Source: Ruminococcaceae bacterium UBA1405
Lineage (GTDB): Bacteria; Bacillota; Clostridia; Oscillospirales; Ruminococcaceae
DNA length: 64,000 bases
Assembly (NCBI GenBank): GCA_002305685.1
Contig: DBQB01000003.1
Location: 58,626-122,625, forward strand
Direction of reading: 5' to 3'
In this document: positions 62,064-64,000 of the stretch, piece by piece
How positions within the stretch are numbered: position 1 is the stretch's first letter
Layout: each line of letters starts with the position of its first letter
Made by a program: the position numbers and the translations under genes
Notes under the pieces: generated by a model
What the model was told of the DNA's origin: nothing
Databases searched by the model: none
Seen by the model: the letters and a program-made list of their open reading frames with translations, nothing else

Positions 62064-62136
62064 AAGCAGAGTAATTATACTGCGGCTCTTCCATCTTCCC
62101 TCCGTATTTGTATTTTTCAAAGGAAAGGCTGATGCT

Positions 62137-62598
62137 ATGAATAGGCCAGACAACCTGACACACGTAGAAATCTTTACCGATGGAGCCTGTTCCGGAAATC
62201 CTGGTCCAGGCGGCTATGGCGTAGTGCTGCGCTGCAACGGAACGGAAAAAGAACTTTCTGGGGGAGATCCCTCCACCACCAACAATCGCATGGAACTAAC
62301 CGCTGCCATTGCCGGTCTTTCGGCTCTCAAACGTCCCTGCCGCGTGACCCTTTGCAGCGATTCCAAATATCTGATCGATTCGGTCACCAAAGGATGGGTA
62401 TACAACTGGAAACGGAACAACTGGCAGCGGGGAAAAAGCGGTCCTGCCCTCAATGTCGATCTATGGGAAAAGCTGCTGAAACTGTTGGAAATCCATCAGG
62501 TGGAATGGGTATGGGTCAAGGGCCATGCAGGGCATCCGGAAAACGAGCGGTGCGACGCTTTGGCGGTATCTCAAATTGACCGGTATCGCAACCCATAA
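62137..62598 (+). CDS. rnhA: Ribonuclease HI
   Basis: RNase HI cuts the RNA strand of RNA-DNA hybrids. The 153-aa protein has all four carboxylates of the active site: Asp in [14 protein letters not shown], Glu in NRMELTAAI, Asp in CSDSKYLID and Asp in ERCDALA, plus the basic handle [12 protein letters not shown]. The ATG at 62137 follows AAGGAAAGG by 8 nt; the frame is open upstream but homology starts here. The length is standard for the bacterial RNase HI. The aldo/keto-reductase-like gene follows 92 bp later. Confidence 0.97.
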   Translation: MNRPDNLTHVEIFTDGACSGNPGPGGYGVVLRCNGTEKELSGGDPSTTNNRMELTAAIAGLSALKRPCRVTLCSDSKYLIDSVTKGWVYNWKRNNWQRGKSGPALNVDLWEKLLKLLEIHQVEWVWVKGHAGHPENERCDALAVSQIDRYRNP

Positions 62599-62690
62599 TT
62601 TTTGTCGGCTAGCTGCCGCAACCCCCAAAGGCATTTCAGGCACACAGCCACAGCCATACATCCTCAAAAACAGGAAAGGAGATACCTCTT

Positions 62691-63815
62691 ATGGAATATC
62701 GGATCAACCGCAAAACAGCAGACCGGATCTCGATCATTGGCTTTGGAACCTCCTACATTGCCCAAGCTCCAGAAAAACAAGCGATTGCTACCCTGCAAAG
62801 AGCTTATGAGGGTGGAATCAACTATTTTGATCTGGCCACCGCCGAGGCGAAAACCTTCCCCTATTTTGCAGTGGCCCTGGGAGATGTGCGCAAAAACATC
62901 CTATATCAAATTCATTTTGGTGCCAACTACGAGACAGGAAGCTATGGTTGGACCACCGACGCCTCCACCATCGAAAAAAGCATCCACTGGCAGCTTACCA
63001 CCTTAAAAACCGATTACATCGATTACGGTTATATTCACTGCATCGACGAAATCTCTGACTGGCAAGCATACCGCAACAGTGGCGCTTATCGCCTACTGTT
63101 GCGAATGAAAGAACAAGGGATCGTGCGCCATATTGGACTTTCCTCCCACACCCCCGCCACCATCTCCCACATACTGGATGAAGTGCCGGTGGATATGTTG
63201 ATGTTCTCCGTAAATCCTGGATATGATTATCAAAAAGGGGAGTACGCCAACGGTTCTGTGGAGGAGCGCGCTGCCATCTACCGCCGCTGTGAGGCACAAG
63301 GTATCGGCATTGCCGTGATGAAACCGTTTGCCGGCGGACAGATGCTGGATGCTGCCCTCTCTCCCTTTCACCAGGCTCTCACCCCCTACCAGTGTTTACA
63401 GTATGCACTGGATCGCCCAGGGGTATTGACGGTGCTTCCGGGAATGCAGAGCGTTGAGCAGGTGGAGCACCTCCTAGGTTTCCTAAACACCTCTGTCGAA
63501 CAGAGAGACTATTCTGTCATCGGCTCCTTCAGTCCATCGGACGCCGTTGGCAAATGCGTCTACTGCAACCATTGCCAACCCTGTCCCATGGGCATCGACA
63601 TCGGATTGGTCAACAAATATTATGATTTGGCCTGCAACCAGGATCAACTGGCAGCAGAACACTATCGCGGATTGGAACATCGAGCAGATGTATGCATCCA
63701 GTGCAGCCACTGTAACAGCCGGTGTCCTTTTGGAGTGGATCAGATGGCGCGTATGCGGGAGATTGCCGCTTATTTTGCTGATAATTGTGAGAAATCACCT
63801 GTAAATGGAAAATGA
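62691..63815 (+). CDS. Aldo/keto reductase-like protein with 4Fe-4S domain and degenerate active site
   Basis: This 374-aa protein aligns in fold and domain order with the enzyme at 2359-3432: a barrel (about 1-285), then a ferredoxin-like part with CVYCNHCQPCP and CIQCSHCNSRCP. The active site differs: after the Asp in YFDLA there is TAEAKTF where a GYGxSE motif with the catalytic Tyr should be, and the Lys strand reads ILYQIHF rather than ILSSK. Only Asp and His (GYIHC) remain. It may have a different chemistry or a non-catalytic, electron-transfer role. AAAGGAG lies 9 nt before the ATG. Confidence 0.85.
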   Translation: MEYRINRKTADRISIIGFGTSYIAQAPEKQAIATLQRAYEGGINYFDLATAEAKTFPYFAVALGDVRKNILYQIHFGANYETGSYGWTTDASTIEKSIHWQLTTLKTDYIDYGYIHCIDEISDWQAYRNSGAYRLLLRMKEQGIVRHIGLSSHTPATISHILDEVPVDMLMFSVNPGYDYQKGEYANGSVEERAAIYRRCEAQGIGIAVMKPFAGGQMLDAALSPFHQALTPYQCLQYALDRPGVLTVLPGMQSVEQVEHLLGFLNTSVEQRDYSVIGSFSPSDAVGKCVYCNHCQPCPMGIDIGLVNKYYDLACNQDQLAAEHYRGLEHRADVCIQCSHCNSRCPFGVDQMARMREIAAYFADNCEKSPVNGK

Positions 63816-63915
63816 TCCATCACAATCCCTGTGCGTCATACCCTGCATAGACTGGCATCAAAACAGTGATGTCATCTGAGAAAGTCAATATTTTCTTCCT
63901 GATATGATATCAAAC

Positions 63916-63950
63916 AAAAAGTGGTCCATCCAGCATTGGATAGACCACTT
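63916..63950 (-). terminator. Terminator of tRNA-Trp
   Basis: AAGTGGTC-ATCCA pairs with TGGAT-GACCACTT and TTTTTG follows on the minus strand, directly after the tRNA. Confidence 0.85.
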
Positions 63951-63955
63951 ACTTT

Positions 63956-64000
63956 TGGCAGGGGCAGAAGGGCTCGAACCCTCGGCACGCGGTTTTGGAG
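63956..64000 (-). tRNA. tRNA-Trp (anticodon CCA), 5' half outside the window
   Basis: The visible 3' half has the anticodon loop CTCCAAA with CCA, the T-arm GAGGGTTCGAGCCCTTC, the acceptor 3' strand CTGCCCCT, discriminator G and encoded CCA, as in Firmicute tRNA-Trp. Confidence 0.9.

Noticed and set aside
1..64000. CRISPR array, prophage or complete insertion sequence
   Set aside because: No regularly spaced repeats, phage structural genes or intact transposase were seen on either strand.

Overview
The window looks like a stretch of chromosome from an anaerobic, spore-lineage Firmicute of the class Clostridia, probably a gut Oscillospiraceae/Ruminococcaceae-type organism. The reasons are strong GGAGG ribosome binding sites, a T-box leader and a lysine riboswitch, SpoVG, RNase J, the c-di-AMP phosphodiesterase GdpP, an iron alcohol dehydrogenase beside a Rex-like operator, ferredoxin-type aldo/keto reductases, and moderately high GC outside one AT-rich island. 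The species assignment is inference.

Layout. 1-6.3 kb (minus): a BaiN-like flavoprotein cut by the left edge, an RpiR regulator, a GH2 glycosidase followed by an aldo/keto reductase, and spoVG. 6.5-9.7 kb (plus): murC, a CE4-type deacetylase and a small flavodoxin. 9.7-12.9 kb (minus): a lysine riboswitch controlling a YfcC-family transporter and an M20 peptidase. 13-14.6 kb: a two-domain PPK2 protein. 14.6-17.4 kb: an AT-rich island with a MITE-like element and decayed conjugative-element genes (TraG/VirD4-like tail, Maff2-like protein), an XRE regulator and a coiled-coil membrane protein gene interrupted by a one-base shift in an A8 tract. 17.4-24.9 kb: an ABC exporter, an amidohydrolase, a GNAT acetyltransferase, tRNA-Ala and tRNA-Val, and an iron alcohol dehydrogenase divergent from a LysR regulator. 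24.9-31.2 kb: two paralogous ABC-2 export operons in tandem, the second preceded by MTA/SAH nucleosidase. 31.3-37.3 kb: two lipoproteins around a type IIA topoisomerase pair. 37.5-47.9 kb: a housekeeping cluster, all on minus (RNase J, gdpP, rplI, dnaB, a tilS-hprT fusion, ftsH). 48.5-53.4 kb: a cellulase-like glycosidase and a GntR / split transketolase / SDR operon. 53.5-55.2 kb: a T-box leader whose specifier reads TGG (Trp), in front of an M20D amidohydrolase. 55.2-64 kb: DUF1232 protein, flavodoxin-type reductase, MATE pump, glycerol-1-phosphate dehydrogenase-like protein, transaldolase-like aldolase, a corA broken in a T8 tract, a phosphotransferase, RNase HI, an aldo/keto-reductase-like protein lacking most of the catalytic tetrad, and a tRNA-Trp cut by the right edge.

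The most interesting signals are regulatory. Two different amino-acid-sensing RNAs (lysine riboswitch and Trp-type T-box) each control an M20 amidohydrolase, suggesting that the cell scavenges particular amino acids from N-acyl or peptide conjugates when they run short. Other points worth a look are the two coding breaks in 8-nt homopolymers, the duplicated ABC-2 operons, the Rex-like operator over the alcohol dehydrogenase promoter, the GntR operator, and the in-frame tilS-hprT fusion that keeps a perfect internal ribosome binding site. No CRISPR array, prophage or intact insertion sequence was seen.
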